Assembly: GCA_964247055.1 (NCBI GenBank)
Contig: OZ176055.1
Span: forward strand, 248,001-312,000
DNA length: 64,000 nt
Direction: 5' to 3'
Source of the DNA: Paragordius varius
Taxonomy: Eukaryota > Nematomorpha
A model generated the notes under the pieces. That model was not told the DNA's origin. It searched no databases and was given only the letters and a program-made list of their open reading frames with translations. This document shows positions 47,461 through 60,600 of the stretch, piece after piece. How positions within the stretch are numbered: position 1 is the first letter of the stretch; each line of letters starts with the position of its first letter. Position numbers and translations under genes: made by a program.

Positions 47461-50400
47461 CATTGTTAACTTTTTTTATTAGTTATGCTAGATAGTATAT
47501 AGAGCAAAGGGAGTATTTTTGACTTAAAATTATTTTTTTCGTTTTTCACTTCTATAGGCTAATAATGTTTCTCTTCGCTGTATGTGCTATCTGACAATAT
47601 TTAATAGCACTAGAATGTATTAACTGATTTGTAATTAAACCCTTGATTACTTAAAATGATAAATGACACTCAAAGTTGGGCGATTAATGAATTTTGATTT
47701 CTTAATATGAGAGTTGAGCATATTGATTTCAACTGATTGCGTATTAAAAAAAAACCCACTACTAATTCATATTTTTATATATAAGGGTTTATTTATTAAC
47801 TAACTTTTTTAAGAAATCACTTTCCGAAAAGAATTAACACTATTTATATATATAAATATTTCATAGATAATACACTATCAACCTTATGTTTCCTTATATT
47901 TATGTCAATGTTTTTCCTTACGCGTTATTTTTAGCGCATTCTCATGAATATTTATGCACTAATAGTAAAATTCGCTATCGCGATAATATATATAGATTAT
48001 ATTTCTAAGAAAAGATCTGTAAAATATATAAAAGAAAACCAACCCCCCCTCATTCTATACATATCATATCATAAATAATAAATTAAAAAAATGCAAAAAA
48101 CCCTGGCATATATGGGCTCTACTATGCAGAGTTAAAAAAACGTTTAAAAGATAATAGGTCAAAAGTTTTATTTGCTTTTAAAAACACCCTTATTAATGCG
48201 CTTCAAGAATAATGTTAAATAAATTATAGTTAGCAAAGAAAATGAGTTTTATCGTCGTCTTGGAAACTCCCTTACATATTAAATTATTATTATTATTAAT
48301 ACATACCACAACATTATAGATGAATTCTGCACACATCAGAATTCACTGAATAAAAAAAATCCCTGGAGAATATCTCTTCTTTATTATTAATAAAACAAAA
48401 TTGCTCATATATATATTTATGCTCCTTTAATCTCTATATGATAGTTTTGTGTTGGTGGTTATCATAAATATATGTGGAAAAAAAAACATTATTTTCAAGA
48501 ATTTCTTTTTATGGAAAAAAATCTATAATTTTATTTTTTTTAAAAAAATAAATTTTTTAAAGATCAAAAAAAGTACCAAGCCAATGAGCTGTCCTCCTCA
48601 GCAGTTGAAGCAAAAATATTGTTAAATGCCGAACTTAATTTGGTAGCCGAGGAAGCATTATAGTACATATCTATAATAATAAAAGTAATCTTAAGAAAAA
48701 ACTAATATATTTTTAATTTGTCAGATATTTTCATATAAGGGAAAATTTTTATTAAGCCAACAGAAATGTATTACCCTCTTGTATGCGCGATTAATAGATT
48801 TTAAATTTAATTTTATTTCAATATATTGTGGTAAAATTAAAGCTATCTAATAACCTTTCCCTAATTTTTACGTTATTGGATTGTTTATTATTCTTATAAA
48901 ACATAACAAATAACTTTAAATAACAGTTGTTTAAATAGTAATAATTATAATTGGTTATAAAAATGAAATTAAAGTATTGCATATTAAACAAAAGGGAATA
49001 ATGCAATTCAAATTACTCAAAAAAGTTATGGATATTTGATATATTCGATTCGATTTCACCATAGAGATGTTATATATCCATAATAAAAAGTTTTGACTGA
49101 CAATACAAATAAAAGTTACTGACAATATATAAGAAAAATCCTGATTATTTTATCATACATAGTTTTTTTCACCATAAGTTACGGTAAAGTAATCATGAAT
49201 CACACATACAGAAGTAAAGAAATTTATGTGTTGTCCAATTAAATATTATAATATTTTGTGGGCATGTTATAATTCTTACCGATAAACCTTTCCGTTTCCA
49301 CGTGATTGAGTATGACCTTAAGTTCAAACGAGGTACGAGTCTGATCCAAAAGGTCTGTGGCGAATTGTTTGCATTTTTGAGCAAGTTCTTCATATTCGCC
49401 CGTAAATTCGTATTCCATGCGACTGAGTTGCGTTAACTCCCAACTTAGGGTAAAAGCCGTCATGATAGGATCCCTGCTAGTCAAACAAATGAGCGATGGA
49501 CTACTCAAAGCTCTAAGAGTATGTATAAAAGAATTAAACCATGAAAGATCACAAACAATAAGGAGCCAATTTTATAACTTGGGGAAGAACGTTATACTTT
49601 TATAGTAGTTATTAAAAAAGATTTTATTGTCACTTTCCTCCCCCTAAAATCGTTTTTTACAAAAAGCAGCTTAATATATATATGTGCCCGTACACCTACC
49701 TGTAAGCATGTATGCGACTAAGACTGTGTCTCAAGCTATCCGCCTCACTTTGTTGCACACAAATCCGGCATCCACACCTCACATCATGCGGGCGAGAGAT
49801 TTTGGAGCCTCGATCAAGTAACATTTTCACGATTTCGTAGTTATCTTTATGGGCGGCTAGGATTAGCGGTGTGATATCACTGGTGAATGCACTTTCATAT
49901 TCACGCATAGTTGATGTGCCCGCTATGGTCGGGCCCGCGGGCCCTTTCCCACCCGACATGGCTTCCATGGCTTCACGCGCTGCACTTATACTTGGGGACG
50001 TTGTACTGCCAGCGATTGAATCTTTAACCGCTGTGGCGGCTCGTGCCCGTTTTTCTTCCTCAAAGGCTTTAGCGGATTGTTCATCTTCGTAATTGTGAAG
50101 GAGCTCTACGGCCTCAACCATTTCCTCCGAAATGGCGTAAAGGATGGCATCACGCGTATCCACATGGTATTTGAGCAACACTTCAATCATCTCCAAATTA
50201 TCATTCTCGATGGCTATCAACAAGGCGGACCGATTGAGCGGATCCACACAATTTATGTTGATGTGAAAATAGAGTTGAGCCTCCTCCAGGATTCGGCTGA
50301 CCTGTTTATCATAAAATTCATGTATCGTAAAATTTTTTGACTTTTAAAATAAATGTTACCGTGAGTTAATTCGTTAAAATTAGGCTTAAAAAAATAAATT

Positions 50401-53400
50401 CTTAACACAATCTTATTATTAACAAGTAGTATAATTATAAAAAGCAGTAGTTGCAATCGTAAATTTGGTTACCATTGTTAGCGAGAAAGCGTCGTTAAGG
50501 TATAAAAAAATAATTCATTTTCTACAAAAAAAGTTTGATTTACCGTTGGTATATCGCCTTTTTCGACAGCAATCAAATATTGTTTTTCCTTGAACGTGAG
50601 CTCAAGTTTAGGTTCTGGCATCAAACCCTCAACAAATTCCCTATTTTTGGCACCTACGGTCTTACCGCTGTGCTGTTTAGCTCTAGGTTGATATCTATTC
50701 GCTGAAGCATTTGTGACAGTTGATTTGGTTGAACCTCCGGCGGGAGTTGGGCCATGGTTACCCCCCAAAGACAGCGAGGTAGGATTCGAAGAAAGGGTTG
50801 TATTCATAGTTTTCTGGATTTGTTCACTATTAGCGCTTAAAATATCGTTAAAGTAAAATTTATTCCGTTTCCGATTTTTCCTACGGGTCGGATGATAAAA
50901 TTTAGAATTCCAATATCTTTCAGTGGTTGTTTCGTTTAGGGGATCGTGTGTAGAAGTATCTAATCCTTCGAAGTAGGTTTCTTCACTTCTCGACGGATTT
51001 AAGTCAAAATCTTGTTGATAATTTTTTTGGATATTATGATTGATTCCACTTAGGATGTGATCAAAAATACTTTTTTTCCGTTTTTTGTGGGGAGATGGTG
51101 ATTTTATTGGGACATAAACCGTCTGCTCTCGGGAGGAGCCATTATGTATGTTGGTATTATTGTCGTCTGCGGGGCAGAAATCTGTTGAATAATTTTGAAA
51201 GCTGTCAGAAGATTTTGGATTTTGATGTTCAGAGAAAAAACTTGAATTTTTTTCAGGATTCCCAGAAGCAAATTGTTTATTTGGAGAACCTATCAAGAGT
51301 ACAAAGAAGAATAAATGAGAACACAAACGAACGTATTAAACAAAAACTTGTATAATATATAATTAAATTAACAAAGTCGATATATGAGAATGAACATGCA
51401 ATTTAAAATCAATTTATAAAAGAAATAAGAGGAGATCGAATTAAATTATATAAATGATAATGATGATAATAATACAAGGTTAATTCCAAATTTTAACAGA
51501 ACTTTTTCATCATCATCAGACTTATAAAAATTCCACATGGATGATATGTTTTGATTTTCTACAAGTTTTCTTTCTTGATTATTATGTGTGCGTATTTAAT
51601 AATTCATTGCCTTCTCTAAAAGATTTTTTCTACAGCAAAAAAATGATGAATTACATTACTTTTTGGCTTGGCAAAAAAAGGGGACAGACAAGGGAAAAAA
51701 AGACGTATATAATTTTGTCAATATGTCCCCAATGATGTAGTAAATTGAATAAATAGATAAAACATGAAAAGCAACAAATAGTGTTGAAGAAATTCAAAAA
51801 CAAACTTTTTCATAAATTATGGTGGATTTGATTTATGTGGCACATTATTTCAATGAAAATAATTATTATTATTATCCTGAAATTTTTTTATTAAAAAATG
51901 TTATAATTAATAAACGCAAAGATCATTTTTGAAGGAAAGAAAGGTTGTTATATAAAGACAAAAGCGGAGCGGACAAGGAAAGATATTACTTAAAATTATC
52001 GGATAAAGTCTGCGATCAGATAATAGTTTTTAGATAATTTTGAGCAATTTATTACACGTGATTTATTGCGCTGTTGTAACAACAACTTTAAAAATTGGTA
52101 CCTGTGAAACTATGTTTATGAATAATAAAAATAATATTCTTTGAAGAAGTTATTAATCACTGGAAAAACCTTATAAACTATATGCTTGTAGATGGATAAT
52201 GTAAATTTTTAATAAAAATTTTTGCAATGCTTATTAGTGTTAAAATTTATGCAAAAATTGATTGAAAAAAATAAAAGCAACAACGAAAGAAAACTTATAA
52301 AAAAAGTTTTGATCCATTTTTCTTTTCTTTACTAATTCTTCTCCCTCCCCCCTCTAAAACAAAACAATTCAATATTGTATATGGAACGTGTGCCGCAATG
52401 TTGTAATTAAAAAATTATTTTAAACAAAGAAAAAAACTTTAAAATCAATATTTTATAATATTCATAGGTCTGAATAAAAAAACCCTTCCTTAACAAAATT
52501 TTGATTACTAATCCAAATTTATGGCATTATATACACTGCTATTGTTTTAGAACCATTAAAAAATTAATTGTCGCAAATACGCGACACACAAAAAGATAAA
52601 CGAATGATTGGATTAAAATGTTATAAATTTTTTGCAAAAAAATTGAAAACATCATTTAATTGCTCTTCAATTATCATTATTTTGAAATTTTATAAACATT
52701 TATATTGATTATAAAAATTATATATGCGATATATTTAAAATTTATTATACTTTAACGAATTTCCCAGGCTAATTGAATTTTTAATAAGAAAAATAGAACC
52801 GATCGAATTTTTTTTTTGAAAATTATACGGGAAGGGGAAAAGCGCAAGGAATTTAAAACATCTAATGATAAATTTTTAAAAATAATTAAATATATATACT
52901 TATATAAAAGAAAAAATTATTTACATATGAATATAAATTCTTTTTAAACGTTTTTCTTGCATTTTTATTTATTATTTATTATTTTTATTTAATGATAAAT
53001 ATATTATATTATTTCTTTTACATAATGAAGAAGATACCACACCAAGCCCAATCGATAAAATGTTTAATATAACATATTTTATATTTATAATAGCGAATTT
53101 ATAAGAAAAAAAATGCTTTTTTTTATATATATATTATAATTTATAATTCAATTCAAAAGATAATATATTATTAATTTTAGATGTAACATCATTCTAATTC
53201 CTTGGATTTGTTAAAAAAATATAAAAAAAATTTAAAAAATTCGTATTAAAATAAAAATACAGTAAAAATTAAAACTATACGGACAAACGTAAAAAAGACA
53301 AAATTATTTTTCAAAGGACCACTATACCCTTTAAACTACCTAATCCTATAAAACTCATTCAATAACAATCGTAAAATACATAATTGATTGTGTTACTAAT

Positions 53401-56400
53401 ATGCATCTCAATTATATACTTTGCAGTTTAAGACAATGACATATATTTAAAAAAATCATGTTTTCAAAAGTATGGTTTCTTTAAGAGAAAATTATTTGTC
53501 TTTATTTCACGTTTCGTCCGTATAATTTCAATTTTTACTGTAAATATTTTAATTCATAAAAAATATTTTTCGCTATATGTTTTTAAAATCAAAATTCCAC
53601 AAACAGCTGATTATTTAAATTTAAAAAAAAAGCAAGAAATTGGGGTAGTTGAGAACCCCGGACCTTTTAAAAAGCAAACATTTTATAAAATTAAAATTAT
53701 CTATATCCTCTAAACTTTGATGTACCAAAATATCTATATTCAAATATTCTCATTCAAAATGACATGATTTGAAATTTCTTTTGTTATGGATAAACCTAAA
53801 AAAACTTAAATTTTGACCGCATTGAATAAAGCCATTAGTGTAGATTCATTAACAAAATTTTACGAAATTTAACAAAAATTTATTTTTTTAAACAAATTTA
53901 CTGATAAATCTTCCCGAATGTTGGCAATAAACTAACAATTGTTTTCACTGAATCAAGTCTAAAATCCAAAAAAATATTTTTTCATGCCCATCCATATATG
54001 GAGTAAAACAATATTAATCCATAATAGAATAAAAAATTGTTTTTTTAAAAACAAGGGGATATATTATACATATGTGTATTTACAACTAGGATTGTTTTTT
54101 AAAAAAAAACATTTTTTTATTCTTTTATGGACTAATATTGTTTTACTCCATACGCTACTGTACTGTAAAAACTGAAATTATACGGACAAAACGTAAAAAT
54201 AAAAGACAAGTATTTTTTCTAAAAGACAACCTTATACTTTTCATCTTGATTTTTTAAATACAACTCATTCATTTAAATGTGTAAAATAGAGATGTATATT
54301 GGTAACATAATCAATTATATGTTTTACGATTGTTATATAATTAAATGATTTTAATACGATAAATTAAGGTATGAAAAAGTATTGTCTTTTGGAAAAAAAT
54401 TGTCTTTATATTTTTACGTTTTGTCCCTACAGTTTCAATTTTTACTGTTTTTTCTTAATGCTCACCGGTTTATTTGTTCAGAAAATGCGGCCCGCGAAGC
54501 CATTTGTGTTGGACACCCCTTTAGATGTTACAATTTTCAATTATGTCCTTTCATCTAAAATTAGAAATGCTTTTATTCAATATCCGATTTTATATAAACA
54601 TAAGATAGTACCAATTTGAGATTCGTTAGGGGACATGATTATTTTCAGTGATTAGGCCTTAAACTTTTTTCTGGATTTTAAATATTTATGATACATTTCT
54701 TTCCCAATTTACAATAAAAACTGAAAATATACGGATAAAACGTAAAAATATAAAGTCAAATATTTTTCTAAAAATATCGGTAAAACAATCACCTATATAT
54801 TTACATTGTGGTTTTATAATTTATGTGAGAAAAATTAAGGTTTAAAAAGTATGGTAGTTGTCTTTTGAAAAAAAATATTTGTCTTTATATGTTTACGTTT
54901 GTCCGTATAGTTTGAATTTTTGACTTATATATATTTTCATCGTATTCTAGTACTAAAATGGAGATTTGTAAAGATAAAAATGTAAATCCGAAATCCTATA
55001 TATAACCAATTAGTTACAGTATGAGCAAGTATATATTGCTAGAAAGTTATTTATTGCCCAACAAAGGGCAGTATTATTGACTTATAGTTATTTTTTGCCC
55101 TTTTTACAATTATTTGCCAATAATAATTTTTCTTGCTGCATATGTTATTTGGGATTAATTAATAACTTTCTCCCAATGTAATTCTCATACTGTAAAGCAA
55201 TACCAATATGAATAAACAAGGACTATTAATTTTGCAAAAATTTTTACAATAAAAAAATTCCGCCCACGGAATTCAAATCCATAAAACCCAATAAAATTTA
55301 CACCCTAAATTTTATAATAATAATAATACAAAACCATATAAAATCGTAATATAATATTTACATGTTTCTAACTTCAATTCAAATTGGGGTATCTAAATAC
55401 CTCAGATTATATTTAAGTTGATATTTTTAAGAATCTATTGAAAGAAAAATTATACTTCTATACTAAATTATATGAAAAAGCCGAAACATCTAAATAAAAT
55501 TAAGTTTTGAAGAAAGGATTCATATCAAACTACTTTGGCTATTTTTATTTGACAACATTTCTGCAAAATACCTGTGTTTATTCAAGCTAAAATTAAAGCT
55601 AATTTATTACTGAAATAACATTAACATTGATAGAAAGTGAAAAAGCGGTTTATTTTGTATTGTTTTTAAATTTAGCTTATGCACACATGTCATGTTGACT
55701 AAATTTTTACTTTGGTTACTAAAATAGGTAATATTAAGTATTTTTGAATAAATTTATATATTAATTTCGGTTTATTAATGTTATTAAAGTGCAAACTCTT
55801 GCCATGTTCGCATCCTTCCATATTTTGGAGTATTTAATTTTAAACAGGCCTTGAGGCATCTAACTAGCCCAATTTGAATCGAGGGAAATGATTAAGTTGT
55901 ATAAAGTGTTCAAACAATCTAAAGTTTTCCATAATGACGATTTTATTTTGTGGACTTTTTAAAGATCACAAACCCTATTTGAATATAAATTTTTACAAAC
56001 CGATCCCTGAGTTTGACTTATTAAAAAACCACCCTTAAAGAAAAACATCATTTGTCATATATTTTAAATGCAAATAAGAATTCCACTAGATTTTAATAAA
56101 TTACATAGAATACCACAATTTTAAGTCCTTAAATCTTTCAAAGGGTTACTAGCAACTCACCGATTGTAGGCATTTATCGTTTTTCCTAGTTTGCGCATAT
56201 CAAATTATCAAATAAATAAAAGTATCCCACATTACACATTGGGCAAAGATTTCAATGTAATCACACAAAAAATATACAAATATAAAACACAATTTCCTAA
56301 CACTATATTGTTAAACAGTTTAAAAATTTTGTTGTAGGTCTATAAATCTACATAAAAAAAATAAATCTTAAAAAACGCGCGCCCTGTTAACTATATAAAT

Positions 56401-57199
56401 TATTTTATTTTTATGGTGTCGCGCAACACTTACTTTGTCACAATGAGCGGAAAAATTGCAGAGTAAGTAAAGTCATAAAAAATTATTTTATCATTATTAC
56501 AAGTATAGTATATATACATATTATATTTTATCGTTTATTTTAAATATTAAAAATAACTATATAATTTTACTATTAGCCTTTATCTGGTTTTTAGTTTATT
56601 TCAAAATCTTAATGGAATATATATGATAATTTTACGTTTTTGATTAAAACATTAAAATTTAAGTAACTAAAAAAATAGATAAAAATAATTTTTTAATTGA
56701 AAATGGTGGAAGAAATAAAAAAATACAGTAAAAATTGAAATTATATACGGACAAAACGTGAAAATATACGGACAAATATTTTTTTCTAAAAGACACCTTC
56801 CATACTATTTATATCTTGATTTTTTTAAATATATCTGATTGTGTTTAAACCGCAAAGTATGAAATACAGATATGTATATCGGTAACACAATCAATTGCAT
56901 ATTTTACAATTAAATTAAATAAAATCTAGTTTGAAAAAGTATGGTTGTTGTCTTTTAAAGAAAAAAACCTTGTTTTTAAATTTTTACGCTTTGTCTGTAT
57001 AATTTCAATTTTTACTGTATTTTATTTTTGAAAAACAAAATAGTTTAAATTTAATTTTTTTCGATAAAATATATAAATTTATACCGGTTTTTCGGGAGGG
57101 CGAGGAATTTGTTTGGAAAACATCGAATATCTGATGTTGGCTCCATGCACTCTGTTTACGGGTTTTGTTGGACTTTTTAGGGCTAATTTCTGATGCCAT
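39351..57199 (-). CDS. TRPC-type cation channel, TRP/TRP-gamma-like
   Basis: Receptor-operated, Ca-permeable plasma-membrane channel. Seventeen exons: 57199-57085, 51289-50544, 50301-49700, 49512-49280, 48670-48577, 47417-47138, 46759-46525, 46075-45941, 45219-45080, 44819-44704, 44625-44511, 44144-44023, 43690-43495, 43126-42929, 42531-42315, 41919-41398, 40072-39351; total 4,788 bases, phase continuous, about 1,595 residues. The N-terminal extension has KKRKKS and RRKNRKRNK clusters. Ankyrin repeats lie at about 265-480 ([20 protein letters not shown]), then a CGCRIC metal-site motif, TRP_2 region, six helices at about 710-1040 with pore [10 protein letters not shown], and TRP box [14 protein letters not shown] near 1049 followed by [29 protein letters not shown] and the tail QKERRLLKG place it with insect TRP-gamma. 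It is longer than insect TRPs (about 1,100-1,300) because of Ser/Thr-rich ends. Exon 1 is assigned by phase alone across a 5.8-kb intron. Confidence 0.93.
40197..41325 (+). mobile_element. Decayed mariner transposon in TRPC intron
   Basis: Plus-strand frames read HDLAPSD followed by NEQHFNNFK, matching the PDLAPSDYHLF...DQHFNNFE end of mariner transposases. Upstream, [14 protein letters not shown] fits the NRPEYEQRHDKVILLHDN segment. Many stops and shifts: a dead copy. Candidate inverted ends are ACCAGGTACATTCAT near 40197 and a complement-like CCTGGCATGAAT near 41315. It sits in the last TRPC intron, opposite to the gene. Confidence 0.75.
42562..42725. repeat. Palindromic MITE family A, left-half fragment
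   Basis: ATGAAATTATATGGACAAAA left arm and part of the core; right arm missing. TRPC intron. Confidence 0.55.
43200..43378. repeat. Palindromic MITE family A, right half
   Basis: Core and right arm (AAAAAAGTATGATTGTCTTT, ending TTTCATTGTTTACTGC). TRPC intron. Confidence 0.6.
43752..43998. repeat. Palindromic MITE family A copy, diverged
   Basis: Left arm AAACAAAACGTGAGAAATAT, right arm TTTTGTCCGTATAATTTTAA ending TTTACTGTA. TRPC intron. Confidence 0.65.
44154..44452. repeat. Palindromic MITE family A copy
   Basis: Starts ATACAGTAAAAAAGATATTA, left arm GACAAAACGTAAAAACATAA. The first base lies 10 bases upstream of a TRPC exon, so the element end is next to that exon's splice acceptor. Confidence 0.75.
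47429..47457. repeat. (TA)n microsatellite
   Basis: Alternating TA immediately upstream (minus sense) of the TRPC exon 6 acceptor. Confidence 0.9.
53258..53552. repeat. Palindromic MITE family A, full copy
   Basis: ACAGTAAAAATTAAAACTAT to CAATTTTTACTGTA with TA at both ends. First TRPC intron. Confidence 0.85.
53634..53668. repeat. Family C terminal fragment
   Basis: AAATTGGGGTAGTTGAGAAC then CCCGGACC, like the left end of the element at 3584. Confidence 0.5.
53998..54151. mobile_element. Palindromic MITE family F
   Basis: About 155 bp. The left arm ATGGAGTAAAACAATATTAA and the right arm with its complement AATATTGTTTTACTCCAT close a hairpin with arms of about 40 bp. Only copy seen. Confidence 0.75.
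54164..54450. repeat. Palindromic MITE family A, full copy
   Basis: ACTGTAAAAACTGAAATTAT to CAGTTTCAATTTTTACTGT. It follows family F within about 12 bases. Confidence 0.85.
54470..54530. mobile_element. hAT-type MITE right-end fragment
   Basis: GCGGCCCGCGAAGCCATTTG then TGTTGGACACCCCTTT, the typical hAT-MITE end, cut off on the left by the family A copy. Confidence 0.6.
54711..54925. repeat. Palindromic MITE family A copy, shortened
   Basis: ACAATAAAAACTGAAAATAT left end, right arm TTTGTCCGTATAGTTTGAAT. Shorter core than the full copies. Confidence 0.75.
55372..55884. mobile_element. Family C element, inverted copy
   Basis: Reverse-oriented partner of the 3584-4134 element: starts CTTCAATTCAAATTGGGGTA then CTAAATACC and ends AGCCCAATTTGAATCGAGG. 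First TRPC intron. Confidence 0.75.
56389..56461 (+). other. Possible promoter and first exon of a plus-strand gene
   Basis: A TATA-like CTATATAAAT is followed about 50 bases on by ATGAGCGGAAAAATTGCAGA and a consensus donor GTAAGTAAAG. It would encode MSGKIA plus a split codon. No continuing exon was found in the window; a GC-richer island (GCGCGCCC) sits just upstream. It could be a chance match inside the first TRPC intron. Confidence 0.25.
56725..57020. repeat. Palindromic MITE family A, full copy
   Basis: ACAGTAAAAATTGAAATTAT to CAATTTTTACTGTA, with the shared core GCAAAGTATGAAATACAGAT. It ends 65 bases downstream of TRPC exon 1. Confidence 0.9.
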
Positions 57200-57614
57200 G
57201 TGCTTTTTTATACAGCAATTCCCAATTGGTTTTGATATATTTTCCTGTTTTAAAACGCATTTTTTGCAAAAATATTATAATATAAAATTAATTATTTAGA
57301 ATAAGGGATATGAAATATTATTTATCATCTTTAGATAATTATTTATAAGAATAAAATAAATTTTTTTTTAGTTATTAAAAAAAGATATTGGGAAAAATCG
57401 AAAAATTTTTTTTATCTATATATATATAAATTATTTACTGTTAATGATAAGTAAATCACTACACACAGCTAAAATTAATTAATCTTTAATAAAAATTACT
57501 ATTTTATCTAAGAATATAAATATATAATTAAAATTGCCTTTGAAACCACAAAAAAAACAATAGGGTTAAATAAATTAATTTTTGGATATTGTTTACGCTG
57601 AATTGTGATTGTAT

Positions 57615-60600
57615 TATTAAATATGGAATAATTCAGCAAAAATAATATAAATTTATTATAATATTTCGATTACTACAAGTAATCTTTGTCAAACGTAAAA
57701 ATAAAATAAAAATATAAATTTAAATTTAAATTATAAAGTAAAAATATTTAATGAGATATGAAACTAAAAAAACATGTGTGTATTGTTAATAAGAAAAAAA
57801 TTTGTAATGTTATTAATATTATTAAGATCCTTCTTTCTGTTCATTATATTTCCTTCTTTGTTAATATAAAAACTTTCCTTCAATATTCTTTTTGTTCTGT
57901 TTTCCTCTGTATCGACAACTTCGGCATCCCAGTTTATTTTATGTTTACATTTAAAGGCATGATATGCCAAAGCCGAATCATTAGTTTTATTCTTGCTAAC
58001 TGCCGTTTTATGTTCTTTTAACCTAACATCTAGTCCTCTTTTTGTTTGACCAATGTATACACTGTCGCAATCTTGACATTTAATTTTATATATTACACAT
58101 TGAGAACAAAGATTCTTTTTCTGTGAATTTAATAATTTATAGATATTATTTAATGGTTTAAATATTATTGTGTATTTCTCTTTAAGTATTTCTTTGATTT
58201 TGTAACTTACGGATTCATAGAATGGTATTATAATTTTCTTTTTGTTATTATCATTGTAAATTTTTTTAGGTTTTGAGTTTAAAATTTTGTTTATGGCGTT
58301 AGTGATTAAATTTTGTGGGTAATTATGTTCTAATAATTTTTTTACTATTTCAGATGTTTGTGAGGTTCTTTTCTCTATATTGTTAGGAATTAGTAATGTT
58401 CGACGTAGTAAGCTATGCACAAGGGAGTTAAAACAATTATTTGGGTGGTGTGAATTATAGTTTATTATATTTATATCTGATTTGTAATGTACTTCAGTGG
58501 ATATTTTGTTATTGTTTTTTTCTATCAATACATCCAAAAATGAAATTTTATTGTTATTTTCTTTTTCTAAAGTAAACCTTAATGGACTTGTGCAATTAAA
58601 TGATTTTAGTAGTTGTTTAATATTATTTTCGCTATCAATGCATATTATATCATCTACGTATCTGTAGTAAAAGTAAGGTTCTTTTTGTTTTTGTAAAACT
58701 TTGGATTCCACATATCGAACTGTAATTTCCGCTATTACACTTGAAAAGGGGGATCCCATAGGTACTCCGATTTTTTGATGATATATTGTGTCATTAAATT
58801 TAACATATGAATTTGAAATAGCCAAGTTAATTAAATTGTTTAAAACGTTTATGTTGACGTTCAATTTATCAAAATATGCAAGATTTTTCTCAATAAATTG
58901 TTTCAAAGCTTTTTTTGCAACTTTTATTGGGATTGATGTATATAAGGATACGATGTCTAAACTACATATAATCTTATCTGTAGTATTTATATCTATTAAT
59001 TTTTCAGTTAAATCATAACAGTTTTTTATATTATATTTATAATGTTCTAGTAACGGTGAAAATAATTGGGTTAAATATTTACATATTTTGAAAGTAGGTG
59101 AACTCCTAAAATTTGTTATAGGTCTTAAAGGTATATTTTCTTTGTGTAATTTAGGTAATAACAACAATACCAACAAAATGAAGGAAAATATATGTAAAAA
59201 ATTAATAAAAGAAAGAATCAAAAACTGCTACAGAAATATTGAATATTGTAAGAAAAAATTAGAGAGCTTGGAAAAATGGTTAGATAATTTACCTCTAGAT
59301 AAATACAACCAAATTCAAAAGATGCATGATAACAAAGTTAAATATATAACAGAGAAATTATCCAAAAAACATATGAAAAAATTAAAAAACCTAAATTACA
59401 AAGAGGTTAAACCTAATTTTATAAATCTCACCGATATTAAATTTACATCTGAACAAATCAAATTCCTAAATAATGGATTGAAGTTTATTCCAAAAACTAA
59501 TATCCCACTAAAGTCTTTAACAACTATTATTGAATCAAATCTACCTCAAGAAGAAAAGGATCTCAGATTTAAAATATATAATGAACTAAATACATACTCC
59601 AAAAATAATAACACATTAAAAATTAATAGCATTTTAAAATCACTTAAAATAAAAGAAGAAATAATGTATCTGAAAGCAGACAAAACAAATCAATTGGTTA
59701 TTATGTATAAAAATGATTATAATGATAAAGCATTGAAAGTACTAACGGACAAAAAAACATATGAAATAATGAAATATAACCCAATAGAAAAAATTGAAAA
59801 GTGTATCAACAAAAAATTAAAAAGATTCTTAATTGGTAAACAAATAAACATCACAACATATAACCTCTGTAAACCTAAAGATTCAAAATGTCCTACTTTT
59901 CATGGCCAACCTAAATTACACAAAGAAAATATACCTTTAAGACCTATAACAAATTTTAGGAGTTCACCTACTTTCAAAATATGTAAATATTTAACCCAAT
60001 TATTTTCACCGTTACTAGAACATTATAAATATAATATAAAAAACTGTTATGATTTAACTGAAAAATTAATAGATATAAATACTACAGATAAGATTATATG
60101 TAGTTTAGACATCGTATCCTTATATACATCAATCCCAATAAAAGTTGCAAAAAAAGCTTTGAAACAATTTATTGAGAAAAATCTTGCATATTTTGATAAA
60201 TTGAACGTCAACATAAACGTTTTAAACAATTTAATTAACTTGGCTATTTCAAATTCATATGTTAAATTTAATGACACAATATATCATCAAAAAATCGGAG
60301 TACCTATGGGATCCCCCTTTTCAAGTGTAATAGCGGAAATTACAGTTCGATATGTGGAATCCAAAGTTTTACAAAAACAAAAAGAACCTTACTTTTACTA
60401 CAGATACGTAGATGATATAATATGCATTGATAGCGAAAATAATATTAAACAACTACTAAAATCATTTAATTGCACAAGTCCATTAAGGTTTACTTTAGAA
60501 AAAGAAAATAACAATAAAATTTCATTTTTGGATGTATTGATAGAAAAAAACAATAACAAAATATCCACTGAAGTACATTACAAATCAGATATAAATATAA

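Noticed and set aside
51541-51735. 64-codon plus-strand frame in the first TRPC intron
   Set aside because: No motif, and it lies antisense in a large intron.
58788-60277. 76-codon frames antisense to the reverse transcriptase
   Set aside because: Shadow frames present in both arms opposite the clearly coding RT strand.
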